Positions 48,714-57,844 of a DNA stretch of 64,000 bases are shown here, one piece after another. This DNA is from Frigoribacterium sp. CFBP 13712 (GTDB lineage: Bacteria > Actinomycetota > Actinomycetes > Actinomycetales > Microbacteriaceae). A model generated the notes under the pieces. It saw only the letters and a program-made list of their open reading frames with translations. It had not been told where the DNA came from and ran no database searches. The stretch lies in assembly GCF_014842255.1 (NCBI RefSeq), contig NZ_JACYVH010000003.1:267223-331222 (forward strand), read 5' to 3'. A program made the position numbers and the translations under genes. Position 1 is the first letter of the stretch, and each line of letters begins with the position of its first letter.

Positions 48714-49487
48714 GTGGACGTGGTCAGGGAGTTCCTCGCCGGTGTCGGACTGCTCGGGCGCGGCCTGCGACTCTGGGGCACGTCGCCGCGCCTGATGCTG
48801 CTCGGCGCCGTCCCGGCGCTCGTCGTCGGCGCCGTGTTCGTCGCGCTCGTCGTCGTCGTGGGGTTCGCCGCCGACGACATCGCCGTGACCGTGACCCCGT
48901 TCGCGCAGGACTGGTCGGAGTGGGCGAGGACCGCCGCCCGCCTCGTCGCCGGGCTGGCCGTGACGGCGCTCGCCGTGCTGCTGGCCGTCGTCGCCTTCAC
49001 CGCGGTGACGCTGCTGGTCGGCGACCCGTTCTACGAGCGCATCTGGCGTCGGGTCGAGGAGCGCGAGGGCGACGCCCCCGCCGAGGTCGACCGCGGCTTC
49101 TGGGCCGGTCTCGCCCGCAGCGCCGGCGACTCGGTGCGCCTGCTGATCGCCACCGGCGGAGTCGGGCTCCTGCTGTTCGCCGGCGGATTCGTGCCCGTGG
49201 TCGGCCAGACGGCGATCCCGGTGCTGGGCGCGCTGACGGGAGGCTGGTTCCTGGCGGTCGAGCTCACGGGCTACGCCTTCGACGCCCGGGGCCGGAGCCT
49301 TCGCGAGCGACGCCGGCTCCTGGCCACGCGGCGGGCCCGCACCCTCGGTCTCGGCACGGCCACCTACCTGCTCTTCTTCGTGCCCTTCGGAGCCGTCGCC
49401 GTCATGCCCGCCGCCGTGGCCGCCGCCACCCTTCTCTCCCGAGAGGTGCTCGCCCAGCCGCCCGGCGACTACCATCGCCCCGCATGA
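48714..49487 (+). CDS. EI24/CysZ-like membrane protein
   Basis: This 257-residue protein has about four to five hydrophobic segments and the EI24 pattern: an N-terminal FLAGVGLLGRGLRLWGTSPRL, LLVGDPFYERIWRRVEE and GYAFDARGRSLRERRRLL. Some family members (CysZ) move sulfate, but nothing here links it to sulfur genes, so I leave the substrate open. The GTG 48714 appears leaderless. Its stop overlaps the next gene's ATG by ATGA. Confidence 0.87.
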   Translation: MDVVREFLAGVGLLGRGLRLWGTSPRLMLLGAVPALVVGAVFVALVVVVGFAADDIAVTVTPFAQDWSEWARTAARLVAGLAVTALAVLLAVVAFTAVTLLVGDPFYERIWRRVEEREGDAPAEVDRGFWAGLARSAGDSVRLLIATGGVGLLLFAGGFVPVVGQTAIPVLGALTGGWFLAVELTGYAFDARGRSLRERRRLLATRRARTLGLGTATYLLFFVPFGAVAVMPAAVAAATLLSREVLAQPPGDYHRPA

Positions 49488-50344
49488 CGACCCCCGCCTC
49501 CCCCACCAACCCGTCCGTGCCGCTTCCCGACGGACGCGTCGTGCCCGCACTCGGCCAGGGCACCTGGCGATTGGGCGACGATCCCCGCCGCCGAGACACC
49601 GAGATCGCAGCACTGCGCGCCGGCATCGACGCCGGCCTGACGCTGATCGACACGGCCGAGATGTACGGGCAGGGGGCGTCGGAGAGTCTCGTCGGCGAGG
49701 CGGTCGCCGGTCGGCGCGACGAGGTGTTCCTCGTGAGCAAGGTGCTGCCGGGGAACGCCTCGCGCCGCGGCACGATCGAGGCCTGTCACGCGAGTCTCGG
49801 GCGACTGGGCGTCGAACGGCTCGACCTCTACCTGCTGCACTGGCGCGGCGGGCACCCGCTGACCGACACCGTGGAGGCCATGGAGGCGCTGGTCGCCGAG
49901 GGATCGATCGGCGGCTGGGGGGTCAGCAACTTCGACGTCGACGACATGACCGAGCTCGTCGGCCCCGCCGGGGGCGTGAACGTGCAGACGAACCAGGTGC
50001 TCTACAACCTCGCCCACCGCGGGCCCGAGTTCGACCTGCTGCCCTGGGCGCGCGACCACGGCATGCCGCTCATGTCGTACTCCCCCGTCGACAGCGGCGA
50101 GCTGCTCGACCACCCCGTGCTGACGTCGGTCGCCGCCGACCTCGGGGCCGCACCGGCGCAGGTCGCGCTCGCCTGGGTGCTTCGACTCGCCCCCGACATG
50201 CTCGCGGCCGTCAAGGCCGGGACGACCGGGCACGCGCTCGAGAACGCCGCCGCGCTGGCCGTCGACCTCGACGATCAGGCGTTCGTGCAGCTCGAGCGGG
50301 CGTTCCCGGCCCCGTCGGGACCGGTGCCGCTCGAGATGCGCTGA
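49484..50344 (+). CDS. Aldo/keto reductase, second copy
   Basis: This 286-residue AKR belongs to a different branch from the one at 46134. Active-site residues appear in LIDTAEMYGQGASE (Asp, Tyr), FLVSKVLPGN (Lys) and LHWRGGHPL (His). GWGVSNFDVDDM and QVLYNLAHRGPE follow. It is translationally coupled to the EI24-like gene. The physiological carbonyl substrate is unknown. Confidence 0.92.
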   Translation: MTTPASPTNPSVPLPDGRVVPALGQGTWRLGDDPRRRDTEIAALRAGIDAGLTLIDTAEMYGQGASESLVGEAVAGRRDEVFLVSKVLPGNASRRGTIEACHASLGRLGVERLDLYLLHWRGGHPLTDTVEAMEALVAEGSIGGWGVSNFDVDDMTELVGPAGGVNVQTNQVLYNLAHRGPEFDLLPWARDHGMPLMSYSPVDSGELLDHPVLTSVAADLGAAPAQVALAWVLRLAPDMLAAVKAGTTGHALENAAALAVDLDDQAFVQLERAFPAPSGPVPLEMR

Positions 50345-50442
50345 CCCGCGCCTCCTCGGCTCGGGCGTCGCCGGGTCGACGACTCGCTCACCGGTGGGTC
50401 GCCCGATCGCCGCCTCGCCGACCGGCGACGGGCAGCAGTCCG

Positions 50443-51918
50443 CTACCGGGCGAGCAGAGCCTCGATCGGCCCGCGCACGAAGTAGACCAGGAACCCGGCG
50501 GCGACGATCCACAGCAGCGGGCTGATGCCCCGCGCCTTGCCTGAGAACGCTCGGACCAGCACCCAGCTGATGAAGCCCGCGCCGATGCCGTTGGCGATCG
50601 AGTAGGTCAGCGGCATCACGATGATCGTGAGGAAGACGGGCAGGGCGACGGAGAAGTCGGTCCAGTCGATGTCGCGGATCTGCGAGACCATCAGCGCACC
50701 GACGATGACGAGCGCCGCCGAGGCGACCTCGAGCGGCACGACCTGCGTGAGCGGCGTGAAGAACATCGCGAGGATGAAGAGCAGACCGGTGACCACCGAG
50801 GCGAACCCGGTGCGCGCACCCTCGCCGATTCCCGAGGCCGACTCGACGAACACCGTGTTCGACGACGAGCTGGTCGCCCCGCCGGCGACCGCGCCGATGC
50901 CCTCGACGACCAGCGCCGAACGCAGCCGCGGGAACGTGCCCTTGTCGTCGGCGACCTCGGACGCCTTCGCGAGGCCGGTCATGGTGCCCATGGCGTCGAA
51001 GAAGTTCGTGAAGACCAGGGTGAAGACGAGCATGACGGCGGAGAGGACGCCGATGCGGGCGAAGGCGCCGAAGCTGACGTCGCCGATCAGCGACAGGTCG
51101 GGGAGGGCGATGATCTGCGTGGGCAGCACGGGGGCGTTGAGGTTCCACTTGTCGGCGTCCTGACCGAGCGACGGCCCCACGCGGAAGATCGACTCGAGCA
51201 CGATCGACACGATCGTCGTGCCCACGATGCCGATGAGGATGGCGCCCTTGACGCGACGGGCCATCAGGACGGCGATCGCGATGAGTCCGATCACGAAGGT
51301 GAGCGTCGGCAGGCTGGCGATCGAGCCGGCGTCGCCGAGCTGCACCGGCGGCGAGGCCGATCCGCTCGGGCGCACGAAGCCGGAGTCGACGAGACCGATG
51401 AAGGCGATGAAGAGGCCGATGCCGACCGTGATCGCGGTCTTGAGGGCGGCTGGGACGGCGTTGAAGATCAACCCGCGGAGGCCCGTGACGGCGAGGATCG
51501 TGATGACGAGGCCGTTGATGACCACCAGCCCCATCGCCTCGGGCCAGGTGACGTCGTTCACGACGTTGACGGCGAGGAACGAGTTGATGCCGAGCCCTGC
51601 GGCGAAGGCGAACGGGAGGCGCGCGACCGTTCCGAAGAGGATGGTCATCACCCCCGCGGTGAGGGCCGTGACCGCGGCGACCTGGTCGTTCTGCAGCCAG
51701 CCGCCCGTGACGTCCTGTGCCGCCTGGTCGGCGCTGAAACCGCCGAGGATCAGCGGGTTCAGGATGACGATGTACGCCATCGTGACGAAGGTCACGATGC
51801 CGCCGCGGAACTCCCGTGCGAACGACGAACCTCGGGCCGTGATCTCGAAGTACCGATCGAGACGGCCGGCGGGCCTCGTGGGTGTCGTGGCGGGGCCGGT
51901 GGGCGCGGACGTGGTCAT
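50443..51918 (-). CDS. NCS2/AzgA family purine permease
   Basis: This 491-residue transporter has about 12-14 membrane segments. FRGGIVTFVTMAYIVILNP, FAAGLGINSFLAV (TM3), VFTNFFDAMGTMTGLAK, and SSSNTVFVESASGIGEGARTG (TM10 region) are hallmarks of the AzgA-like guanine/hypoxanthine/adenine group. It likely imports purine bases by proton symport. It lies 54 nt downstream of the biotin-carboxylase-like gene on the same strand, so it may be in the same transcript. No purine riboswitch is seen in that gap. Confidence 0.92.
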   Translation of the reverse strand: MTTSAPTGPATTPTRPAGRLDRYFEITARGSSFAREFRGGIVTFVTMAYIVILNPLILGGFSADQAAQDVTGGWLQNDQVAAVTALTAGVMTILFGTVARLPFAFAAGLGINSFLAVNVVNDVTWPEAMGLVVINGLVITILAVTGLRGLIFNAVPAALKTAITVGIGLFIAFIGLVDSGFVRPSGSASPPVQLGDAGSIASLPTLTFVIGLIAIAVLMARRVKGAILIGIVGTTIVSIVLESIFRVGPSLGQDADKWNLNAPVLPTQIIALPDLSLIGDVSFGAFARIGVLSAVMLVFTLVFTNFFDAMGTMTGLAKASEVADDKGTFPRLRSALVVEGIGAVAGGATSSSSNTVFVESASGIGEGARTGFASVVTGLLFILAMFFTPLTQVVPLEVASAALVIVGALMVSQIRDIDWTDFSVALPVFLTIIVMPLTYSIANGIGAGFISWVLVRAFSGKARGISPLLWIVAAGFLVYFVRGPIEALLAR

Positions 51919-51972
51919 GAGGCGACTCCGAGGTGGGGGACGTGGCCCGACGGCCGCGGGCAGACGCCCATC

Positions 51973-53499
51973 TTAGAGCGGCGGCGGATCGCCCTCCGTC
52001 GTCGACGCCGCGACGAGGGCGGCCACGACCTCGGACGACGCCAGCGCGGCCGACAGGGCGACCTCGACCCGCCTGCCGTCGACCTCGATCCAGCTGCGGA
52101 CGGGGCCCGGCTCGCGACCGCCCGGCGGCGTGGCGACCGCGAGGGCGTCGAGGCCGTCGAGCTCGGTCTCGATCCAGCGGGTGTGCACCCCGAACCGCCC
52201 GTCGCCGGCGGTGAAGGCCTCTTCGTCGAGCAGCAGACGGTGGAACGGCGCGGTCGTCGCCGGCCCGACGACGTCGAGGTCGGAGAGCGCTCGTCGGGCC
52301 CGCCGCAGCGCCTCGTCGCGATCGCGACCGCTGGCCGTGACGGTCAGGAGGAGCGAGTCGCGCCCCGCAGGCACCGCGCCGCCGGACACCACGCCGGGAT
52401 CGACCCGGACCCCGGGGCCGCCGGGCAGCGACAGGGCGGTGACCGCGGCGTCGGTCGGCAGGAAGCCCCGCCCAGGGTCTTCGGCGGTGACGCGGAAGGT
52501 GATGCTGTGACCGAGCACCGGCGGCTGGTCGCCGACCTCGAGGGGCCGGTCGGCGGCGACGAGCAGCTGCTGCCGGACGAGGTCGACCCCCGTCGACTGC
52601 TCCGTCGCGGCGTGCTCGACCGCCAGGGCCGTGCCGAACTCGAGGAACGAGACCGCACCGGCCTGCGAGACGAGGAACTCGACCGTGCCGGCCCCCCGGT
52701 AGTCGACCGCACCCGCGATCGACCGCGCGGTCTCGACGACCGTGTCGCGCTGGGCGTCGGTCAGGAACGGCGCGGGCGACTCGGCGACGAGCTTCTGATG
52801 ACGTCGCTGCACCGAGCAGTCGCGCACGTCGACGACGACCACCCCGCCGCGGCCGTCACCGAGCACCTGGGCCTCGACGTGCCGCGGCCGGTCGACGTAC
52901 TGCTCGACGAAGCACTCGCCCCGACCGAAGACCGCCGCCGACTCGCGCACCGCGGAGTCGAAGAAGTCGGCGACCTCGTCGAGGCGGCGGGCGACGCGGA
53001 GGCCCAGCCCTCCCCCGCCGTGCGCAGCCTTCAGGGCGATCGGCATGCCGTGCCGCTGAGCGAACACGACGGCGTCGGAGGCGCTCTCGATCGGCCCCGC
53101 CGTGCCGACGACCAGCGCCGCGCCGACCGAGTCGGCGAGGGCGCGCGTGGCGATCTTGTCGCCCAGCGTCTCCATCGTCTCGGGGGTCGGGCCGATCCAG
53201 GTCAACCCGGCGGCGACCACGCGGCGCGCGAACTCGGCGTTCTCGGAGAGCGGGCCGCAGCCGGGGTGGACGGCGTCGGCTCCGCTGCGACGAGCGACCA
53301 CGATCAGGGCGTCCATGTCGAGGTAGGCGTCGAGGGCGTCGCCGGTGTCGAGGGCCCACGCCTCGTCGGCCGCACGGACGTGGAGGGCCTCGGCGTCGTC
53401 GGTCGCATGCACCGCGACCGAGCCGAGGTCGAGCTCGGCGCAGGCGCCCGCGATGCGGACGGCGATCAGACCGCGCTCGGCGATGAGGACCTTCTTCAC
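51973..53499 (-). CDS. Biotin carboxylase-like ATP-grasp protein with altered active site
   Basis: This 508-residue protein aligns along its first 450 residues with AccC-type biotin carboxylases: [42 protein letters not shown] (ATP loop), RDCSVQRRHQKL, GTVEFLV and TGVDLVRQQL. Compared with E. coli AccC, Lys238, Glu276, Glu288, Glu296 and Arg338 equivalents are kept, but Asn290, Arg292 and Gln294 are Gly289, Ala291 and Ala293 (FLEFGTALAVEH). There is no biotin attachment motif, and no carrier gene is adjacent. Its GTG start overlaps the 5-oxoprolinase gene stop as GTGA. Its activity is uncertain. Confidence 0.85.
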   Translation of the reverse strand: MKKVLIAERGLIAVRIAGACAELDLGSVAVHATDDAEALHVRAADEAWALDTGDALDAYLDMDALIVVARRSGADAVHPGCGPLSENAEFARRVVAAGLTWIGPTPETMETLGDKIATRALADSVGAALVVGTAGPIESASDAVVFAQRHGMPIALKAAHGGGGLGLRVARRLDEVADFFDSAVRESAAVFGRGECFVEQYVDRPRHVEAQVLGDGRGGVVVVDVRDCSVQRRHQKLVAESPAPFLTDAQRDTVVETARSIAGAVDYRGAGTVEFLVSQAGAVSFLEFGTALAVEHAATEQSTGVDLVRQQLLVAADRPLEVGDQPPVLGHSITFRVTAEDPGRGFLPTDAAVTALSLPGGPGVRVDPGVVSGGAVPAGRDSLLLTVTASGRDRDEALRRARRALSDLDVVGPATTAPFHRLLLDEEAFTAGDGRFGVHTRWIETELDGLDALAVATPPGGREPGPVRSWIEVDGRRVEVALSAALASSEVVAALVAASTTEGDPPPL

Positions 53500-55325
53500 G
53501 CCTCGTCACCTCGCTCGGGCACGGCGGCCGGCGGACCGACCGGTGCGGTGTCGTCGGCTTCGGACCCGGCCCCGGCCCCGGCCCCGGGCGACGATGCTGC
53601 GGCGGCCGCCGCAGCGGCGCGGCCGGTCAGCGCCGGGCCGGGCACGGCGCGGAAGCGCACCCGGGCGCCGATCGGCACCTGAGCGGCGCGATCGAGCTGA
53701 TCGCCGACCACGCAGGCGACGACCGGGTACCCGCCGGTGACGGGGTGGTCGGCCATGAACAGGACCGGCTGCCCGTCGGGCGGGATCTGCAGGGCGCCCG
53801 AGACCGTGGCCTCGCTGTCGAGCTCGTCGGTCACAGCGCGGTCGAGCGGGACCGCGCCCTCGAGCCGGAGCCCGATGCGGTTCGACTGCGGCGTGACCGT
53901 CCACTCCTGCTCGGTCAGGCGGGCGAGCGCCTCGTCGGTGAACCAGTCGTCGCGGGGTCCCAGCACGACGTCGAGGAACGTCACCTCGTCGGGCCCCGAG
54001 ACGTTCCGCTGCACGTGAGGGGCCGCGGCGGCCACCGACTCGGACCACCCGCGAGCCACGACGAGCTCGTCGCCCGCCTGCAGGCGCTCGGGCCCGAGCC
54101 CGGCCAGGACGTCGCCGGACGCGCTGTCGAGCACTGGGTCGACGAGCCAGCCGCCGCGGACGGCGAGGTACGAGTAGACGCCCCGAGGAGGCGCGCCCAC
54201 CTCCAGCACGTCGCCGTCGTCGAGCGCGAAAGGGGCTCCGACGACGCCGGCGATCCGATCGCCGCCGCGGTCGACGGTGACGGCGACGGGCGCCCCGGCG
54301 ATCGCGACGACGAGGTCGCCCCGAGCCGTGGCCACGAGACCCCCGTAGGCCATCTCGAGGGCCGGGGACCCGGTGGGCGAGCCGACGAGCCGGTTCGCCT
54401 CGCGGAGCGCCCGGTGGTCCATCGCGCCCGATCGCGAGACGCCGAGACCCGACCGGCCGGGGCGCCCCAGGTCTTCGATGATGCTGAACGGCCCGGGAGC
54501 CGAAACGACGAGCGCGCGGGTCGGCGACACCGCCGGGTCCGCCGCGTGCTCGACCGTCGCGGCCCGGAGCGCGACGGGAGCGGTCGTCGGGGAGCCGACC
54601 CGCGCCTCCTCGGTGCGGTCGTCGCCGTGGGGCGTCGTGACGCCGTCGAGATCGACGCCGCCCTCGCGCTCCGGCACGGCGACGAAGCGGACGCGCATGC
54701 CCGGCTGCAGGAGGGCGGGGACGCGCTCGGAGAGATCCCACATCGGGACGGTCGTGCGACCGAGGAGCTGCCAGCCGCCCGGGCTCTCTCGCGGGTAGAC
54801 GCCGGAGAAGCCCGCGGCGAGGGCGACGGCGCCCGCGGGCACGGCGGTGCGGGGGACGTCCCGCCGGGGCACGTCGAGAGCCGGGTCGCCGCCCGAGAGG
54901 TAGGCGAAGCCGGGCGCGAAGCCGGTGAACGCGACGGTGTGCACGGCGTCCGTGTGCCTCCGCACGACCTCGTCGACGCTCAGCCCGGTGAGTCGCGCCA
55001 CCTCGTCGAGATCGGCCCCGTCGTAGTGCACGGGGATCTCGACGAGTCGACCGCTGGTCGCCGCGTCGCGGGACTTCGGCAGCGATCGGATCACCGCGAG
55101 CAGCGACCGCACGGGCAGGAGGCTGGGCAGGAACCGCACCGCGACCGTCCGCGCCGCGGGCACGACGTCGAGCAGACCGGCGACGGGCTGCGCGAGCAGC
55201 GCTCCGAACAGCGCCAGCGACTCGTCGAGCCCGCCGGTCTCGATCAGGATGCCGTCGGTGCCGAGCGGGAGCACCCGCAGGCGCGCGATCGCCGACTGGA
55301 GGTCGACCCCGTGATCGTCGCTCAC
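53496..55325 (-). CDS. Fused 5-oxoprolinase subunits PxpB and PxpC
   Basis: This 609-residue protein joins a KipI/PxpB domain (about residues 15-225, with [11 protein letters not shown] and [30 protein letters not shown]) to a KipA/PxpC domain (about 265-580, with [17 protein letters not shown]-like [39 protein letters not shown] and [14 protein letters not shown]). Together with PxpA they open 5-oxoproline to glutamate using ATP. The last 40 residues are Ala-rich. The GTG start overlaps the pxpA stop as GTGA, giving a tight three-gene unit with the biotin-carboxylase-like gene. Confidence 0.92.
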   Translation of the reverse strand: MSDDHGVDLQSAIARLRVLPLGTDGILIETGGLDESLALFGALLAQPVAGLLDVVPAARTVAVRFLPSLLPVRSLLAVIRSLPKSRDAATSGRLVEIPVHYDGADLDEVARLTGLSVDEVVRRHTDAVHTVAFTGFAPGFAYLSGGDPALDVPRRDVPRTAVPAGAVALAAGFSGVYPRESPGGWQLLGRTTVPMWDLSERVPALLQPGMRVRFVAVPEREGGVDLDGVTTPHGDDRTEEARVGSPTTAPVALRAATVEHAADPAVSPTRALVVSAPGPFSIIEDLGRPGRSGLGVSRSGAMDHRALREANRLVGSPTGSPALEMAYGGLVATARGDLVVAIAGAPVAVTVDRGGDRIAGVVGAPFALDDGDVLEVGAPPRGVYSYLAVRGGWLVDPVLDSASGDVLAGLGPERLQAGDELVVARGWSESVAAAAPHVQRNVSGPDEVTFLDVVLGPRDDWFTDEALARLTEQEWTVTPQSNRIGLRLEGAVPLDRAVTDELDSEATVSGALQIPPDGQPVLFMADHPVTGGYPVVACVVGDQLDRAAQVPIGARVRFRAVPGPALTGRAAAAAAAASSPGAGAGAGSEADDTAPVGPPAAVPERGDEA

Positions 55326-56233
55326 GACGGCGACCCGGCGGGGGCGGGCGGGGTCGATGACGCGGTCGGGTTCGCGGGCGGGGTCGCGAGCGCGTCCGCG
55401 GGCGCTCCGGTCTGCGGCGACGGCGGGACGGCGGACTCGGTGGCCGCGACCTGGCGCGGGACGGCGACGAACGAGCGGACGTCGACGCCGGCCGCCTCGA
55501 GAGCCGTGCGCAGCCCGGCGGCGATCGCGACGGCGCCGGGGGTGTCGCCGTGCACGCAGACCGACTCGGCGTGCAGTGCGAGATCGGTGCCGTCGACGGC
55601 CCGGATGCGCCCCGTCTCGACGAGCCGCAGCACGCGGTCGACGATCTCGGCGGGGTCGTGCAGCACGGCGCCGGGGTCCGTGCGCGGGACGAGACGGCCG
55701 TCGGGCGTGTAGGCCCGGTCGGCGAAGGCCTCGGCGATGGTCGACAGCCCCGCCTCGGTGGCCCGGGTCAGCAGCGGCGAACCCGCCAGGCCCACGAGCA
55801 CCAGGCCGGGGTCGACCCGCGTGACGGCCTCGACGACGGCATGGGCGTGCCGGCGACCGCGCTCGTCGTCGCCCGCGATCACCGAGTAGAGCGCGCCGTG
55901 CGGCTTGACGTAGCGGACCGTCGCCCCGACCGACGCCGCGACCCCGGTCAGCGCACCGATCTGGTAGACGACGTCGCCGACCAGCTCGGCCTCGGAGGCG
56001 TCGACGAAACGGCGCCCGAAGCCCGCGAGATCCCGGTACGAGACGTGGGCGCCCACGGCGACGCCGCGTCGGTGCGCCGCGTCGACCACGGCGGTCATGG
56101 TGAGGGGGTCGCCCGCGTGGAACCCGCAGGCGACGTTGGCGCTCGTGACCGCGGCGAGCATCGCGTCGTCGTCGCCGAGAGTCCAGCGACCGTAGCCCTC
56201 GCCGAGGTCGGCGTTCAGGTCGATGGTCGTCAT
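55322..56233 (-). CDS. pxpA: 5-oxoprolinase subunit PxpA (LamB/YcsF family)
   Basis: This 303-residue protein shows all YcsF signatures: [52 protein letters not shown] and [13 protein letters not shown]. It forms the 5-oxoprolinase complex with PxpB and PxpC. A Pro/Ala/Ser-rich tail of about 45 residues is unusual. I chose ATG 56233, preceded by GGAAGG, over an in-frame ATG at 56293. It is the first gene of the cluster. Confidence 0.93.
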   Translation of the reverse strand: MTTIDLNADLGEGYGRWTLGDDDAMLAAVTSANVACGFHAGDPLTMTAVVDAAHRRGVAVGAHVSYRDLAGFGRRFVDASEAELVGDVVYQIGALTGVAASVGATVRYVKPHGALYSVIAGDDERGRRHAHAVVEAVTRVDPGLVLVGLAGSPLLTRATEAGLSTIAEAFADRAYTPDGRLVPRTDPGAVLHDPAEIVDRVLRLVETGRIRAVDGTDLALHAESVCVHGDTPGAVAIAAGLRTALEAAGVDVRSFVAVPRQVAATESAVPPSPQTGAPADALATPPANPTASSTPPAPAGSPS

Positions 56234-56351
56234 GCGGGGCCTTCCGTGCGGCTCGGGCGGTGCGACGGGATGCGCAGAGGGGTCGTTCCCCACCGTAGCG
56301 GGGTCGGCGAGTCGGCTGCTGGGCGCCGCCGGGCGGCCGGTGCGTCGGGGA

Positions 56352-56804
56352 TCAGGAGGCGCGGCGCACGAGCAGCGCCCGACTCACCAGCGGCCACTGC
56401 AGGGGCAGCCGTGCGATCGCGATAGCGGTGCGCAGCGAGGAGGCGCGGCTGCTGCGGACGGATCGGCCCGCCATCGACACGTTGGCCGGGAACACGGCGA
56501 CGAAGAGCGCCGCGGCGAGGGTGCCGCCAAGACGGCGGGTCGGCCGCGACAGCAGAGCCGCCGCGATGCCGATCTCGGCCACGCCCGAGACGACCGTGTA
56601 GGCCCGGGCGGGGCCGGGGAGGACGCGGGGCACGATCGAGTCGTAGACCGCGGGGCGGACGAGGTGCAGGACTCCGCTGACCCCGAGGGCCGCGGCGAGC
56701 GCCCGTGCCGTGGTGCGGGCGCGGTCGGCGTCGGGGCGGGTCGCCCCGGAGGTGGGGCGGAGGGGGTTCGGGGTGCGGGAGGGGCGCCGGTTCATGGTGC
56801 CCAT
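56352..56804 (-). CDS. DoxX-like small membrane protein
   Basis: This protein of about 150 residues has three to four hydrophobic segments: [32 protein letters not shown] and [37 protein letters not shown] and PANVSMA resemble the DoxX family, in which some members are redox-linked. The start could be ATG 56804 or ATG 56795. Neither has a ribosome site at normal spacing. Its stop lies 118 nt before the pxpA start. Confidence 0.75.
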   Translation of the reverse strand: MGTMNRRPSRTPNPLRPTSGATRPDADRARTTARALAAALGVSGVLHLVRPAVYDSIVPRVLPGPARAYTVVSGVAEIGIAAALLSRPTRRLGGTLAAALFVAVFPANVSMAGRSVRSSRASSLRTAIAIARLPLQWPLVSRALLVRRAS

Positions 56805-56895
56805 GGTGCTCGCGTGCGCCTCCTCGGCCTGTCAGCGGGGTCGGCGTGGCCGGGGGTCGGCGTGGCCGGGGGCGGCGCTGATCGCGGTGGGCGGG

Positions 56896-57753
56896 TCAGA
56901 CGGCTCGGCTGACCCCGCGGCTCATGATGGCGGTGGTGAGGGCGTCGACGGGTTCGCGGGGGGCGACGGGGTTGGCGACGAGGACGTAGTCGACGTCTCC
57001 GAGGTCGGGCAGCGAGAAGCGGCGGCTGACCTTGACGAGGTCGGTGGGGATGAGGGAGAAGGGGAAGGCGGCTATGCCCATTCCGGCGCGCACGGCGGCG
57101 AGCATGCCGTTGACGTCGCGGGTGTTGCAGGTGATGCGCCAGGTGCGGCCGGCGGACTCGAGCGCGTCGATGGCGAGCTGTCGGCTGAGGCTCGGCGCCT
57201 GGTAGGCGATGAGGGGCACGGGGTGACCGGTCTCGATCTGCAGTTTCTCCTGCGCCATCCAGACCATGGTGTCTCCGGCGACCCGGGTGCCCTCGGTGCT
57301 CTCGCCCGCCGTCTGCTTCACGAAGATGAGGTCGAGGTGTCCGGAGGCGAGGCGGCGGCGGAGCGGTGCGCTCTGGTTGACGGTCAGCTCGAGGTCGATC
57401 TGCGGATGCAGCTGACGGAAGTGCCGGAGGATGCGGGGCAGCTGCGTGATCGCGAGGTCGTCGGCGGCACCGAAGCGGAGTCGCCCGCGCATGGCCGAGC
57501 CGCTGAAGTAGCTCTCGGCGGCGGTGTGCGCGGCGAGGATCGTGCGGGCGAAACCGGCCATGGCGTCGCCGTTGTCGGTGAGTCGGACCTCGCGGGTGTC
57601 GCGCGTGACGAGCGTGCGGCCGGCGGCCTTCTCGAGACGGCCGATGTGCTGGCTGACCGTGGGCTGGCTGATGCCGAGTCGGAGCCCGGCGTTCGTGAAG
57701 CTGCGGGTCTCGGCGACGGCGAGGAACGTGGCGAGCAGGGCGGGGTCGAACAC
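56896..57753 (-). CDS. LysR family transcriptional regulator
   Basis: This 285-residue regulator has an N-terminal winged HTH (FLAVAETRSFTNAGLRLGISQPTVSQHIGRLE, about residues 10-41) and a substrate-binding domain (about 90-280) with RLRFGAADDLAITQLPRIL. The GTG start at 57753 has AGGAG 5 nt upstream. It is divergent from an MFS transporter gene. An ATTG-N7-CAAT dyad lies in the shared 88-bp region, so it probably regulates itself and the transporter in response to an unknown ligand. Confidence 0.93.
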   Translation of the reverse strand: MFDPALLATFLAVAETRSFTNAGLRLGISQPTVSQHIGRLEKAAGRTLVTRDTREVRLTDNGDAMAGFARTILAAHTAAESYFSGSAMRGRLRFGAADDLAITQLPRILRHFRQLHPQIDLELTVNQSAPLRRRLASGHLDLIFVKQTAGESTEGTRVAGDTMVWMAQEKLQIETGHPVPLIAYQAPSLSRQLAIDALESAGRTWRITCNTRDVNGMLAAVRAGMGIAAFPFSLIPTDLVKVSRRFSLPDLGDVDYVLVANPVAPREPVDALTTAIMSRGVSRAV

Positions 57754-57770
57754 GGGGCTCCTCTCGGCGC

Positions 57771-57785
57771 ATTGCGATGACCAAT
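57771..57785. promoter_or_regulatory. Candidate LysR binding site (ATTG-N7-CAAT)
   Basis: A T-N11-A dyad of the classical LysR form, ATTGCGATGACCAAT, lies between lysR and the MFS gene, 18 nt upstream of the lysR GTG. Confidence 0.6.
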
Positions 57786-57844
57786 GGCACTGATTCGAAC
57801 CATAGCGGGTCCGAATGAGGGTTCGGGCCGTAGCGTCGTGGGTG

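Noticed and set aside
50443-51972. Purine riboswitch before the AzgA-like permease
   Set aside because: Only 54 nt separate it from the upstream gene, and no purine aptamer core is visible.
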